This document shows positions 8,355-17,529 of a stretch of DNA of 38,098 bases, piece after piece. This stretch comes from CAYWRO01 sp964460345 (lineage in GTDB: Bacteria; Planctomycetota; Phycisphaerae; Phycisphaerales; UBA1924). The number at the start of each line of letters is the position of its first letter. Position 1 is the first letter of the stretch. Both the position numbers and the translations under genes were made by a program. The notes under the pieces were generated by a model. The model did no database searches. It saw only the letters and a list, made by a program, of their open reading frames with translations, and had not been told where the DNA came from. The stretch covers positions 1-38,098 of the forward strand of contig CAYWRO010000036.1 in the NCBI GenBank assembly GCA_964460345.1, in the 5' to 3' direction.

Positions 8355-10928
8355 ATGCCACGACGTTCACGCTCCATTCTCCGGCCACTCAACGCGAAGA
8401 CCACAGGCGGCGTGCGATACGCCGCGGCGGTGGTCATGCTGGCCGGAGCGGCCGTCGGCCTGGCGCGGCATGCCAGTGCGCAGGACGCCGCGGCAGAGCC
8501 GGAACCCGCCGCTCAGGCCGCGCCCGAGGGTCGGCCGTCGCCGGCCGTGCCGGGTCAGCGGCAGCCGCTGCTTCCGGATGCCGTCGCGCGGCTGGAAGGG
8601 CTGCTCATCACCGAGCTGGAACTGGTCGGCGTGACCGATGCGCAGGATCGCCAGTTGGTGGAGAACTACATTCAGTCCCGGCCCGGGACGCCGCTCAGTG
8701 CGGAGACGGTGGCGGAGGATCTGCGGCGGCTGAGCCGCCTGGGGCGCTTCAGCACGATCCACGTGGGCGCGGAGGTGCTTCGCACCGCCGAGGCGGACAC
8801 GGTCCGACTGATCTATGAGTTTGAGCCGACGCCGGTCATCCGGGACGTCGAGGTGACGGGAAACAACCAGGTCCGCACCGGCGACATCGCCGACGAGGTA
8901 TCGATCCTGGTGGGCACGCCGGTTGACCCCTTTCAGCTTGACCGGGCGCGGCGGCGGATCGAGCGGCTATACCGGGAGAAGGGATATCACCGGGCCTCGG
9001 TGACGATCGACCAGGAATACCTGGACGAAACCGGGATCGTTCTGTTCCGGATCAGCGAAGGGCCGCGGGTGCGGGTGACGGACATCCGCTTCGAGGGCAA
9101 CGAGACATTCAGGTCGGACCTGCTGCGCGGAGAGATTCGATCAAAGACGTGGATCCCGGTTCTCGAGAAAGCGCCGCTGGACAGCAACGTGCTGGACCAG
9201 GACGTTGCGGCGATCTCGCGCTTTTACCGCGACCGCGGGTACCTGGATGTGCGTGTTGACACGCTGCCGGTGCGCTTCAGCCCGGACGGGCGTGAAGCCA
9301 TCGTCACCTTCGTGATCGAGGAAGGTCCGGTCTACACCCTGCGGACGGTCAAGGCGGTGCGGGTAGACGAGGCGGGGTTTGTGACGAATGAGCCGCCTCA
9401 GGTCTTCAGCCCGGTGCAGCTTGCGGGGCTCATGGAGATCAAGAGCGGGGATGTCTACTCCGTGCGCGCCGTGGAGAACTCGCTCCGCGCGGTGCAGGAG
9501 GCGTACGCCCGCATGGGGTACGTAATCGGGACGGGGAGAGAAGAAACGAGCGTCTCGCGGGCGGAACTGCGGGATGTAGACGAGCCGTTCGTCGACCTGC
9601 AGCTTCAGATCTACGAGGGAAAGCGCTTCCGGACGGGCTTGGTGACGATCACGGGCAACGACATCACGCAGCAACGTGTGATTCGGCGCGAGGTGGCGGT
9701 TCGCCCGGGGGAGTGGCTGGACGGAACCGCGCTGGACCTGACGCGCCGGCGGCTTGAAGCGATCAACCTCTTCGAACCGGGAAGTGTGCGCGTCACCGTG
9801 CAGCCGCCGCCGGCGGACGGGTCGGAATACCGCGACGTCAACGTCGAGATTGAAGAGACGAACACGGGCTCGCTCTCCTTCGGCGCGAGCGCGAACACCG
9901 AACTGGGCGTGATCGGCTTCATTAACCTCACGCAGCGCAACTTCGACGTGCTGGACTTTCCCGATTCCGCCAGCGAACTGTTCACCGGCCGCGCGTTTCG
10001 CGGCGCGGGACAGACGTTCTCGATCCAGGTTTCGCCGGGCAACGAGGTGCAGACCTATTCGATCTCACTCTCCGAACCGCACCTTTTTGACACGAACTAC
10101 TCGGGAACAATCGCCGGCTCTTACCGCTCACGCATCTTCCAGCAGTACGACGAGAACCGGCTGTCGGGAAATCTCTCGCTAGGCCACCGGCTCGGGCAGC
10201 GCTGGCGCATTCAGTCGACCTTCCGGTACGAGCAGATCGAGATCGATGACATCGATGAGGATGCGCCCGTGGACGTCTTCGATGTCGAGGGGCAGAGCCA
10301 GCTCGGCGCCATCGGGCTCTCGCTCACGCGGACGACAACCGACGTCGGCCCGCGGCCGAGCAAGGGCGTCAAGACCAGCTTCGGTGTGGAGCAGGTGGGG
10401 CTCGGCGGCGACTACGACTTCACCAAGCTGAGCTTCGGGCACGCGATCTTCTTCCCGGTCTACGAAGACTTCCTTGGGCGCAACACGATCTTCTCGGTCC
10501 GGACGGACATCAACTACATCCCCCAGGACGAAGACGGCGTGCCCGTCTTCGAGCGCTACTACCTGGGCGGCCGGACCATGCGCGGCTTCCGGTACCGCAC
10601 CGTCAGCCCCAAGGGGATCCGCAACGACACGATGACCCAGGGCAAGGACCCCATCGGCGGAACGTGGTCCTTCTTCGCCGGGGCCGAGATCGAACAGCCG
10701 ATCGTGGGGGACACCATCTCGCTGGTCGGCTTTGTCGACACCGGAACGGTGACACAGGACCCGGGCTTCGACGACTACCGGGTGTCGGCCGGCGTGGGCA
10801 TGCGGCTGTACATCCCGCAGGTCTTCGGCCCCGCGCCGCTGGCGTTCGATTTCGGCTTCCCGATTGTGCGGCAGCAGGGGGACGAGGAACGGGTTTTCTC
10901 CTTCAGCATTGACTTCCCCTTCCAGTAG
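8355..10928 (+). CDS. bamA: Outer-membrane protein assembly factor BamA (Omp85)
   Basis: BamA is the barrel that folds and inserts outer-membrane proteins. The 857-residue protein starts with a signal peptide ending near ASAQ (about residue 43). A Pro/Ala-rich linker follows, then five POTRA domains at roughly 80-160, 161-235, 236-325, 326-425 and 426-505; each shows the G-N/T...L..G pattern, for example VEVTGNNQVRTGDI and IRFEGNETFRSDLL. The barrel occupies the rest and ends in a terminal aromatic-rich strand (SFSIDFPFQ). The L6-loop motif MRGFRYR is present in GGRTMRGFRYRTV. No Shine-Dalgarno is evident. The order bamA, ompH, lpxD, lpxC is the classic envelope cluster and implies a real outer membrane. 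Confidence 0.96.
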   Translation: MPRRSRSILRPLNAKTTGGVRYAAAVVMLAGAAVGLARHASAQDAAAEPEPAAQAAPEGRPSPAVPGQRQPLLPDAVARLEGLLITELELVGVTDAQDRQLVENYIQSRPGTPLSAETVAEDLRRLSRLGRFSTIHVGAEVLRTAEADTVRLIYEFEPTPVIRDVEVTGNNQVRTGDIADEVSILVGTPVDPFQLDRARRRIERLYREKGYHRASVTIDQEYLDETGIVLFRISEGPRVRVTDIRFEGNETFRSDLLRGEIRSKTWIPVLEKAPLDSNVLDQDVAAISRFYRDRGYLDVRVDTLPVRFSPDGREAIVTFVIEEGPVYTLRTVKAVRVDEAGFVTNEPPQVFSPVQLAGLMEIKSGDVYSVRAVENSLRAVQEAYARMGYVIGTGREETSVSRAELRDVDEPFVDLQLQIYEGKRFRTGLVTITGNDITQQRVIRREVAVRPGEWLDGTALDLTRRRLEAINLFEPGSVRVTVQPPPADGSEYRDVNVEIEETNTGSLSFGASANTELGVIGFINLTQRNFDVLDFPDSASELFTGRAFRGAGQTFSIQVSPGNEVQTYSISLSEPHLFDTNYSGTIAGSYRSRIFQQYDENRLSGNLSLGHRLGQRWRIQSTFRYEQIEIDDIDEDAPVDVFDVEGQSQLGAIGLSLTRTTTDVGPRPSKGVKTSFGVEQVGLGGDYDFTKLSFGHAIFFPVYEDFLGRNTIFSVRTDINYIPQDEDGVPVFERYYLGGRTMRGFRYRTVSPKGIRNDTMTQGKDPIGGTWSFFAGAEIEQPIVGDTISLVGFVDTGTVTQDPGFDDYRVSAGVGMRLYIPQVFGPAPLAFDFGFPIVRQQGDEERVFSFSIDFPFQ

Positions 10929-11078
10929 CACGCCGTCGAGCAGATGGGGGACGGCCGGCCCAATGCGTGCCCTCTCTTCACGGTCTGCCGTACGCCGCGT
11001 ATCATCCGGGCCAATCCCGCGGCGCGCACCCCAGATCTGGGGGCCGCCTTTACTGAGACTTATCCGGAGGTACGAATC

Positions 11079-11687
11079 GTGCGAATGCTGAAGCCCTCCT
11101 CTGTCGGCGGCGTCGCCGCCGCGATCGCTGCGCTGGCGATCGCTTTTTCCGTGGGCGCATCGGGGATGCGTCGTCCTGCGCCGCCGGAGCCGGTGATCGC
11201 GGTGGTCGACCTGAACGGTGTGCTCGAGGGGCTGGTCGAGCGCACAGAGCGCGAGGCCGTACAGCGCAAGCGGATCGAGAAGTTCCAGACCGACATCGAT
11301 GCCATGTCCGCGCAGATTGAGGACATCCGCAGCCGGTTGGAGGTCGCCTCCCCCGCGGACAAGCCCGCCCTGCAGGAAGAGCTGGCGATCGTCACCGTGC
11401 GGCGCACGGCCCAGGCGCGCGTCTCAGAGGAACTGCTCAAGGCCGACCAGGGCAAGATCCTTGCTGAGCTGTACAAGAAGATCTCCACCTCGGCGGCCGA
11501 ACTAGCGCGCCAGGCGGGGTACACGCTGGTGCTGGCCAGTGATGCGAGTGCCCCGATGCCGCCCGCCGATGTCGACGCCGTCCATCAGGCGGCCACCCTG
11601 CGCCGCGTGCTTTATGCTCAGGATGGCCATGACATCACGCAGGAACTGATCGATTTCATGAACAACCGCCACGCCGCCGGGAACTGA
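11079..11687 (+). CDS. OmpH/Skp-family periplasmic chaperone
   Basis: Skp-type proteins hold unfolded outer-membrane proteins in the periplasm and deliver them to BamA. This 202-residue protein has a signal peptide (residues 1-30). The mature start, IAVVDLNGVLEGLVERT, resembles the IAVVDxxxVLxxxxE opening of the family. A long helical, charged region at about 60-150 gives the coiled-coil tentacles, and AGYTLVLASDASAP is the conserved strand after them. GTG is chosen as the start because GGAGG ends 8 nt upstream; an ATG two codons later would be 14 nt away. It follows bamA by 150 nt and precedes lpxD. Confidence 0.88.
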   Translation: MRMLKPSSVGGVAAAIAALAIAFSVGASGMRRPAPPEPVIAVVDLNGVLEGLVERTEREAVQRKRIEKFQTDIDAMSAQIEDIRSRLEVASPADKPALQEELAIVTVRRTAQARVSEELLKADQGKILAELYKKISTSAAELARQAGYTLVLASDASAPMPPADVDAVHQAATLRRVLYAQDGHDITQELIDFMNNRHAAGN

Positions 11688-11762
11688 TCCGGCAGTCGCC
11701 GGACCGCGACGGAGCAGGAGCTTGCACTTCTCCGCTGTTTCATCGACGCCCGGGGGATCTAC

Positions 11763-12866
11763 ATGAGCCAGAGCGTGCAAACAACCTCCACGCCCATGCG
11801 CACCATGCGCACCACCGGCACGATCGCAGAAGCGATCGGCGCGGAGCTCGTCGGTTCCCCCGACCTGCCGATCGATCGCATCGTTGCGGTGACGGACCCC
11901 GCGGCGGATGAGCGGAGCGTGACGTTCCTGCGGTCCAAGCGCTTTGCGAATCGGTGGCATAAGTCGCACGCCGGTGCGGCGATTGTCGGCCCGGCAGCGG
12001 GTCTGCCTCGCACCGTCGAAACTGGCCGGGCGCTCCTGTTCGTGCAGAACGCGGATGCGGCATTGACCCAGGCGCTGCGGCTGTTTGCGCCGCCGCGGCC
12101 GAACCTGCCCCCGGGGGTTCACCCGACCTCCTTCGTGGACGACAGCGCGACAATCGGCCAGGGGGTCCACATCGGCCCGTACTGCACGGTGGGCGCCGAT
12201 GCGGTGATCGGCGACGGGGCGATTCTCGTCAGCCATGTCCACGTCGGACGCGAGGCGGAGATCGGCGCCATCACGACTCTGCACCCGCACGTGGCCGTGC
12301 TCGACCGATGCATCATCGGCTCTGCGTGCATCCTGTGGCCCAACGTGACAATCGGCGCCGACGGATTTGGATACCACCCCTCGCCAGACGGCCGCGGCAT
12401 CACCAAGGTGCCGCACATCGGCATTGTCCGCATCGGCGACGGGGTCGAGATCGGCGCCAACTCGGCGGTTGACCGGGCAAAGTTCGGCGAAACCTCGATC
12501 GGGGACGGCACGAAGATCGACAATCTGTGCCAGATCGGGCACAACGTCAAGATCGGCCGGTGCGTGATGATCTGCGGCTGCTCCGGGGTGGCCGGCTCCG
12601 TAACGATCGGCGACGGGGCAATCCTGGGCGCTGCGACGGGGGTCGCCGACGCGCACACCATCGGCCCGGGGGCCAAAACTGGCGCCCGCTCCGCGGTCAT
12701 GAATAACATCCCGGCGGGCGAGACATGGGTGGGATATCCGGCGATGCCGGGCCGCGACTGGGCGCGTGCGATGTCGGCGATCCGCCAGCTCTCGGCTCAC
12801 CTGCGCACCATCCGCCGCCTTGCGAAGCTGGACCCGGATCGGGAAGACGGATCAGAGAATGCCTGA
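11763..12866 (+). CDS. lpxD: UDP-3-O-(3-hydroxyacyl)glucosamine N-acyltransferase
   Basis: LpxD adds the second acyl chain from acyl-ACP to UDP-3-O-acyl-glucosamine, the third step of lipid A synthesis, in the cytoplasm. The 367-residue protein has an N-terminal uridine-binding domain (to about residue 110). A left-handed beta helix of hexapeptide repeats follows (about 115-330, many I-G-x-x-x-x turns such as IGDGAILV and IGANSAVD). The catalytic histidine is in QIGHNVKIG (His near 260). The segment GADGFGYHPSPDG is the family's conserved loop. A helical C-terminal tail closes it. The stop overlaps the lpxC start by 8 nt, implying translational coupling. Confidence 0.96.
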   Translation: MSQSVQTTSTPMRTMRTTGTIAEAIGAELVGSPDLPIDRIVAVTDPAADERSVTFLRSKRFANRWHKSHAGAAIVGPAAGLPRTVETGRALLFVQNADAALTQALRLFAPPRPNLPPGVHPTSFVDDSATIGQGVHIGPYCTVGADAVIGDGAILVSHVHVGREAEIGAITTLHPHVAVLDRCIIGSACILWPNVTIGADGFGYHPSPDGRGITKVPHIGIVRIGDGVEIGANSAVDRAKFGETSIGDGTKIDNLCQIGHNVKIGRCVMICGCSGVAGSVTIGDGAILGAATGVADAHTIGPGAKTGARSAVMNNIPAGETWVGYPAMPGRDWARAMSAIRQLSAHLRTIRRLAKLDPDREDGSENA

Positions 12867-13731
12867 TCCGTCGCTCTGGCCTCGCAAGACCGTCGCTTCA
12901 CCAGCCGCCATCCGCGGCGTCACCCTCTTCACGGCTGCCGATGCAGAAGTGACCATCCAGCCCGCGCAACCCGGGCGCGAGCAGGGCATCCGGTTCGTCA
13001 ATGCCGCCTCGCCGGAGCAGCCGATCCCCGCGACCGTGGGGCACGCCATTGATGAACCGCGCCGGACGGTGCTCGCGGCGGGCCCGGGCGCAGTCGTTCA
13101 GACGGTGGAGCACATCCTCTCCGCGCTGGCCGCCTTCGGTATTACGGACGCCACGGTGGAGCTGCGCGGGCCCGAGATCCCGATTCTGGACGGGTCTTCG
13201 CTCCCCTTCGCCGAGGCTCTTGCGGCGGCGGGGGTGGCAGAAATCGATTCGGAGCCTCTGCGTCCGATCCTGCTCGACCGGCGGATTGTGGTCGAAGAGG
13301 CCGGCGCAACGGTCGAGATGACGCCGCGGGATCGCCCGGGCTGCTCCTTCAGCTACCACCTGGATTACGGGCCTCAAGCGCCGATTCCGGCCCAGCAGGC
13401 CAGCTTCAGCTTCCCCCCCGGTGGCGACCCGTCCGGGTACATGGACCAGATCGCGCCGGCAAGGACGTTTTCGACCCTTCCCGAGGTGCTGGCGTTGCGG
13501 AAGATGGGCCTGTTTGCCCACCTGGAGCCCGCCGACATGCTGGTCTTCGGGCCGGACGGACCGATCGACAACGCCCTGCGGTTTGCCGACGAACCCGCCC
13601 GCCACAAGGTGCTTGATCTGATCGGAGACCTCGCGCTCGCCGGCCGGCCTGTGCAGGCCGACATCGTGGCCACGCGCAGCGGCCACTCCCTGAACCGGCG
13701 TGCCGCGGCGGCCCTGGCGAGTCTCGCCTGA
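12859..13731 (+). CDS. lpxC: UDP-3-O-acyl-N-acetylglucosamine deacetylase
   Basis: LpxC is the zinc amidase that commits UDP-GlcNAc to lipid A. The 290-residue protein keeps the required residues. TVEHILSAL holds Glu 84 and zinc ligand His 85. RHKVLDLIGDL carries zinc ligands His 249 and Asp 253, and SGHSLNR carries the catalytic His 276. RTFSTLPEVLALRKMGL is the family's mobile-loop signature. Unlike some groups it is not fused to FabZ. The ATG inside the lpxD C-terminus is chosen because the protein then begins at the normal distance from the first conserved block. The frame further upstream lies within lpxD and is not credible. It ends the envelope cluster. Confidence 0.96.
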   Translation: MPDPSLWPRKTVASPAAIRGVTLFTAADAEVTIQPAQPGREQGIRFVNAASPEQPIPATVGHAIDEPRRTVLAAGPGAVVQTVEHILSALAAFGITDATVELRGPEIPILDGSSLPFAEALAAAGVAEIDSEPLRPILLDRRIVVEEAGATVEMTPRDRPGCSFSYHLDYGPQAPIPAQQASFSFPPGGDPSGYMDQIAPARTFSTLPEVLALRKMGLFAHLEPADMLVFGPDGPIDNALRFADEPARHKVLDLIGDLALAGRPVQADIVATRSGHSLNRRAAAALASLA

Positions 13732-13769
13732 CCTGGCCCGGCCGCCGGGATCCGTTCCGTTTTCCTCTC

Positions 13770-13833
13770 TGTAACGCTCACGTGGGCGGGCCCGTACACA
13801 ACCCGGGCAACCGTTCTTGCGTGGGACGTTACA
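13770..13833. promoter_or_regulatory. Imperfect inverted repeat upstream of the pseudopilin gene
   Basis: TGTAACGCTCACG (13770-13782) is an imperfect inverse of CGTGGGACGTTACA (13820-13833). The outer 7 nt are a perfect match, and the arms are separated by about 37 nt. It lies 15 nt before the ATG of the pseudopilin gene, so it could be an operator pair or an mRNA structure occluding the ribosome site. Its function is not known. Confidence 0.3.
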
Positions 13834-13847
13834 CTTCGAGGAGACGC

Positions 13848-14546
13848 ATGGGCACGCGAACCGGACAAACCGGGCTGGGAGGAGCTACCGCGCAGCGGCA
13901 CAGCGGACGGTCCTATCGCCCGCGGGCGGGGTTCACGCTCATCGAGATGCTGGTGGTCATCAGCATCATCGCGGTGCTGGTTGCGATTCTGATGCCGGCC
14001 CTGGCCTCAGCGCGGGAAGCGGCCAGGCGCGTGGCGTGCATGACACAGCTCAAGGGCTTCGGCGTCGGGATCCAACTTTACATGGATGTGAACGAGGATC
14101 GGCTGCCGTATGTGTTGCCGTTCTACAACGATGAGTTCCCGACCGACCCGAACGATCCACAGCTTCTGGATGTGCTGGCGGATTACATCGATGTACCCCC
14201 ACCGCGAAAAGATGAAAACGGGGTGCTGAAGGTGTATCCGCCGTACCTCTGCCCTTCTGATCGGGAAGATGATGCGGGCCGTGCGACGGGATTCAGTTAT
14301 GAGTACTGGGCGGGGGGGCTGATGCTGCTGCGCGAGTTGTTCGCGGCGGACCCGAACCCACCGGGCACGGTGAAGCGGTTCTACGAGGCAAACCCGAAGT
14401 TCCCGGTGCTGGCCGATGCCAAGCCCTGGCACACCGGGGGCGGACAGTACGATCAGAACGCGTTGTATTACGGCGACTGGCACGTGGACTGGCTGCGCCT
14501 GGATCCGGAGGCGGACCTGCCAAGCGGGCTGGGCCCGACGCCTTAG
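13848..14546 (+). CDS. Prepilin-like protein (type II/IV pseudopilin)
   Basis: A 232-residue protein with the prepilin cleavage/methylation signature. A basic leader of 28 residues ends RAG, followed by FTLIEMLVVISIIAVLVAIL: Gly at -1, methylatable Phe at +1, Glu at +5, and the hydrophobic spine. After the helix comes the ASAREAARRVACMTQLKGFG segment typical of planctomycete pseudopilins. The C-terminus (WHTGGGQYDQNALYYGDWHVDWL) is a variant of their H-x9-DG motif. Such proteins are exported by type II/IV machinery; planctomycetes encode many and their individual roles are mostly unknown. GAGGAG precedes the ATG by 4 nt. No assembly ATPase or prepilin peptidase is in the window. Confidence 0.88.
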   Translation: MGTRTGQTGLGGATAQRHSGRSYRPRAGFTLIEMLVVISIIAVLVAILMPALASAREAARRVACMTQLKGFGVGIQLYMDVNEDRLPYVLPFYNDEFPTDPNDPQLLDVLADYIDVPPPRKDENGVLKVYPPYLCPSDREDDAGRATGFSYEYWAGGLMLLRELFAADPNPPGTVKRFYEANPKFPVLADAKPWHTGGGQYDQNALYYGDWHVDWLRLDPEADLPSGLGPTP

Positions 14547-14582
14547 TTTCAAAGCACACCGCAGCACAGCGGCGAGGACGAC

Positions 14583-15377
14583 ATGGCTGACAGAGCGCAA
14601 GAAGACCGCGACGTGGCGACGGAGCCCGGCTCAGAGGCGCAGCGCATCAGTGCAGCGCAGTCGTCCGCTCGCGCGCGTGAGAATCGCCGGTGGGGCAAGC
14701 GGCTGGGGTTGATCAGCGGCGCAGTCGTGGCCCTGACCGCAGGGGCAATCACCGCGGTCGCGCTCATGCCGACGCGCGTGCCCGATGCGCTCGAAGATGA
14801 CATGGATGACGTGCTGGCTTTCGCGCTGACCGATGACGCGTTCAACGACCTGCCGCTTGAGGAGCGCCTGAAGCTCATCCGCGACCTCGTGCAGCGGTTC
14901 AAGACGATGTCCGGAGCGGACTCCGCCGCAATGGCCGCGTTCGCGTCGCAGGTGGAGGGGCGCATCCGCAAGCAGATGGAGAAGAACGTCAAGCGCCTCG
15001 GCGTCGACCTGATGGACTTCTACGCCGACGGGTACGCGGGCGTGGAGCCGGAGAAGCAGGAAGAGTACCTCGACGACGCGATTCTGAACATGACGCGCCT
15101 GATGGAGGAGTTGACGGGCGAGGACACCGGCCTGCCGGACGATGACGATGAGCGACTGGCGGAGTTGCAGCGGCAGGCGCGCCGCGATCAGGCGTGGATG
15201 GAGAAGAACCGTCCGCGTGACATGGACCGCGGACGCGTGGTGCCGTTCATCGATTTCCTTCAGCGCGATGCCGCGCAGGTCGCCGATCCGCAGCAGCGCT
15301 CGCGCGTGACCAAGTTCGGGCGCGACATGACGCGGCACCTGCGCGGACAGGACGTCGCAACGGGCAAGCCCAAGTAG
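14583..15377 (+). CDS. Bitopic membrane protein with acidic helical domain, unknown
   Basis: A 264-residue protein of unknown function. About 38 charged residues precede one transmembrane helix at 40-62 (LGLISGAVVALTAGAITAVAL). The rest is predicted mostly helical and strongly charged, with an acidic cluster (DDDDER near residue 195) and no cysteine or catalytic motif. GAGG lies 5 nt before the ATG. It starts 36 nt after the pseudopilin gene and is probably cotranscribed, so a link to that pseudopilin is possible but not shown by any motif. It is convergent with lysS. Confidence 0.72.
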   Translation: MADRAQEDRDVATEPGSEAQRISAAQSSARARENRRWGKRLGLISGAVVALTAGAITAVALMPTRVPDALEDDMDDVLAFALTDDAFNDLPLEERLKLIRDLVQRFKTMSGADSAAMAAFASQVEGRIRKQMEKNVKRLGVDLMDFYADGYAGVEPEKQEEYLDDAILNMTRLMEELTGEDTGLPDDDDERLAELQRQARRDQAWMEKNRPRDMDRGRVVPFIDFLQRDAAQVADPQQRSRVTKFGRDMTRHLRGQDVATGKPK

Positions 15378-15397
15378 AGCGCAGACCCAACGGCGGC

Positions 15398-16996
15398 TCA
15401 GCCCAGCGGCCGCATCATCGGAAAGAGCAGGACATCACGAATCGAGCGCTGATTCGTCATCAGCATGACCAGGCGATCGATGCCAAGCCCGAGCCCGCCG
15501 GCGGGGGGCATGCCCGTCTTCAACGCATCGATAAAGTCCTGGTCGAAGGTGCGGAACGTGGACTCCTCATCATCGATCCCGGCAAGCTGCTCGCGGAACT
15601 TCTCCGCCTGAATGTCCGGGTCGTTGAGCTCGGTGTAGGCCGGACCGATCTCCATACCGCCGATGAACAGGTCCCAGCGCTCGGCGATGGCCGGGTCGTC
15701 GCGCTTTGGACGCGTCAGGGGGCTCAGGGCGGCCGGGTAATCAAGCACGAACGTCGGGCGGGCCGGATCGATCGCCCGCTCGGCGACCTCCTCGAAAAGC
15801 TCATTCACGATGAGGATGTCGGCCAGGCCTTCATGCTTGAAGCCGCGGCGGCGGGCCTCTTCACGGGCCCGGGTTGTATCCGACATCGGAAACCCGAGCG
15901 CCTTCTCAAAGAGCTCGGCGTAGGTAACGCGCGCAAAGGAACTACCGTAATCGATCATCATGTCGCCGAAGGGCAGTGCAAGTTCGCTCGGCAGATCGTC
16001 CTGGTCGCCCGGCCGGTCGGAGTGGTCCTCACGATCAGCGATCGTCATCGTGGCCAGTTCACGAATGAGCGCCTCGGCCAGCTCGAGCATCGTCATGTAA
16101 TCACCGAACGCCTGGTAAACCTCCAGCGACGTGAACTCGGGATTGTGGCTCTTGTCGAGGCCCTCGTTGCGGAAGTTGCGGCTCATCTCGTACACACGCG
16201 GCATGCCGCCGACAAGGAGGCGCTTGAGGTAGAGCTCCGGGGCGATCCGCAGGAACAGGTCGATGTCCAGCGCGTTCATGTGCGTCACGAAGGGCCGCGC
16301 CGCCGCGCCTCCCGCAAGCTGCTGAAGGACCGGGGTCTCGACTTCCAGAAAGCTGCGCTCATCGAGAAAGCGACGCGTCCGCGACACGATCTTTGAGCGC
16401 ACCCGGAACACGCGCATCGTTTCCGGCGTGGCCCACAGGTCCACATACCGCCGGCGGTAGCGCAGCTCGACATCGTGCAGGCCGGCGTGCTTCTCCGGCG
16501 GCGGCATGAGGCACTTGGCGGCCGGCTCGAGCCGGCTCGCCCACACGGTGATCTCCCCCGTCTTCGTCTTGACGAGCGGCCCTGTCGCGACCACGACATC
16601 GCCGAGGTCGGCAGCGCCCTTGGCGAATGTGAAACCCTTCTCATCGCAATCGCGCTGACTGACGGCCACCTGCAGGTCGCCACCGAAATCGCGCAGGTTC
16701 ACCCAGATGAGCTTGCCATTGTCGCGATGCAGGACGATGCGACCGGCAACCGTCACCACCGGACGCTGATCGGTGTAGTCCGGCGGAGGCGTCTTCCCGG
16801 CGCTCTTGTGCGCCTCGTCCGCCGCCTCGTCATAGAGGCGCTTCGCCTCAGTCAGACTCGTCAGGCCGTCGACGCGCCGGCCGTACGGATCAAGCCCGAT
16901 CGCCGCGGCCTTGTCCCGGTTCTCGCGACGCTGCTGCTCGAGGTGGTGCGGCTCCGGGGCCGCCGTCTGAGATGGTGTTGTCGATTCGGTTGCCAT
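15398..16996 (-). CDS. lysS: Lysyl-tRNA synthetase, class II
   Basis: Charges tRNA-Lys with lysine. The 532-residue protein has an N-terminal OB-fold anticodon domain (about 75-190, with VTVAGRIVLHRDNGKL). The class II catalytic core includes motif 1 near FLDERSFLEVETPVL, motif 2 in SRNFRNEGLDKSHNPEFTSL, and motif 3 in GLGLGIDRLVMLMTNQ. It ends with the usual SIRDVLLFPMMRPL. An Asp/Glu-rich insert (around residues 330-350) is slightly longer than in Escherichia coli. A hydrophilic N-terminal extension of about 60 residues precedes the OB fold. It is downstream of the Rrf2 gene on the same strand with a 30-nt gap. Confidence 0.97.
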   Translation of the reverse strand: MATESTTPSQTAAPEPHHLEQQRRENRDKAAAIGLDPYGRRVDGLTSLTEAKRLYDEAADEAHKSAGKTPPPDYTDQRPVVTVAGRIVLHRDNGKLIWVNLRDFGGDLQVAVSQRDCDEKGFTFAKGAADLGDVVVATGPLVKTKTGEITVWASRLEPAAKCLMPPPEKHAGLHDVELRYRRRYVDLWATPETMRVFRVRSKIVSRTRRFLDERSFLEVETPVLQQLAGGAAARPFVTHMNALDIDLFLRIAPELYLKRLLVGGMPRVYEMSRNFRNEGLDKSHNPEFTSLEVYQAFGDYMTMLELAEALIRELATMTIADREDHSDRPGDQDDLPSELALPFGDMMIDYGSSFARVTYAELFEKALGFPMSDTTRAREEARRRGFKHEGLADILIVNELFEEVAERAIDPARPTFVLDYPAALSPLTRPKRDDPAIAERWDLFIGGMEIGPAYTELNDPDIQAEKFREQLAGIDDEESTFRTFDQDFIDALKTGMPPAGGLGLGIDRLVMLMTNQRSIRDVLLFPMMRPLG

Positions 16997-17026
16997 CCGG
17001 CCATCGTAGGAACGCGGCCGCGGCTG

Positions 17027-17497
17027 CTACTGCGCACGCGTGGCGGAAACCGAAAGCTGCGCGGTCGCCTGGCGATCGCACAGCGGCCGGATCTGCTGCT
17101 CCCCCTCGCCCTGGATCAGGTCGGCGAGCGTCACTCCATCGAAGATCTCGATCACAGCCTTCGCCGCGCGGTCCATGCGCCGGTGGAGCGGGCAAAGGTG
17201 CGGTCCGTGCTCCGCCAGCCCCAGGGGGCAGGTGCGAATCCGCTCCACCTTCTCCACCGTGTTGATGACGTCCAGCAGCGAGATCTGATCGGCCGGCCGA
17301 GCCAGGCGGTACCCGCCATGCACGCCGCGGCGGCCCTGGATCAGGCTGGCGCTGGCGAGCTGCTGGAGCACCTTGGCCAGGTAGTGGCCCGGCACCTGGG
17401 TCTTCTCGGCGATGGTCGCGGTGGGCACAAGCTCTCCCCGACTGAGGGCGAGCCAGGACATGGCCCTGAGCGCGTATTCGGCGGTCTGTGAGAGCAT
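17027..17497 (-). CDS. Rrf2-family transcriptional regulator
   Basis: Rrf2 proteins are winged-helix regulators, many sensing Fe-S status, nitric oxide or redox state. The 156-residue protein begins MLSQTAEYALRAMSWLA. It carries the family signature VPGHYLAKVLQQLASASLI and the wing RRGVHGGYRLARP. Cysteines at 90 (TCPLGL) and 102 (HLCPLHRRMD) lie where Fe-S-type members keep theirs; a third Cys is at 140, outside the usual three-cysteine loop. Whether it binds a cluster is therefore uncertain. AAAGG lies 7 nt before the ATG, and a candidate promoter lies just upstream. It sits between the metal ATPase and lysS, so control of the ATPase is conceivable. Confidence 0.9.
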   Translation of the reverse strand: MLSQTAEYALRAMSWLALSRGELVPTATIAEKTQVPGHYLAKVLQQLASASLIQGRRGVHGGYRLARPADQISLLDVINTVEKVERIRTCPLGLAEHGPHLCPLHRRMDRAAKAVIEIFDGVTLADLIQGEGEQQIRPLCDRQATAQLSVSATRAQ

Positions 17498-17529
17498 GGA
17501 GCGCCTTTCTGGACCGAGGGATCGCCATA

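Noticed and set aside
11502..12800. A 432-codon minus-strand open frame opposite lpxD
   Set aside because: Repetitive Ala-Asp/His composition mirrors the hexapeptide repeats of LpxD read backwards.
13737..13760. Short CCCGG/CCGGG hairpin after lpxC as a terminator
   Set aside because: Only a 5-bp stem with a broken T tract; too weak to call.
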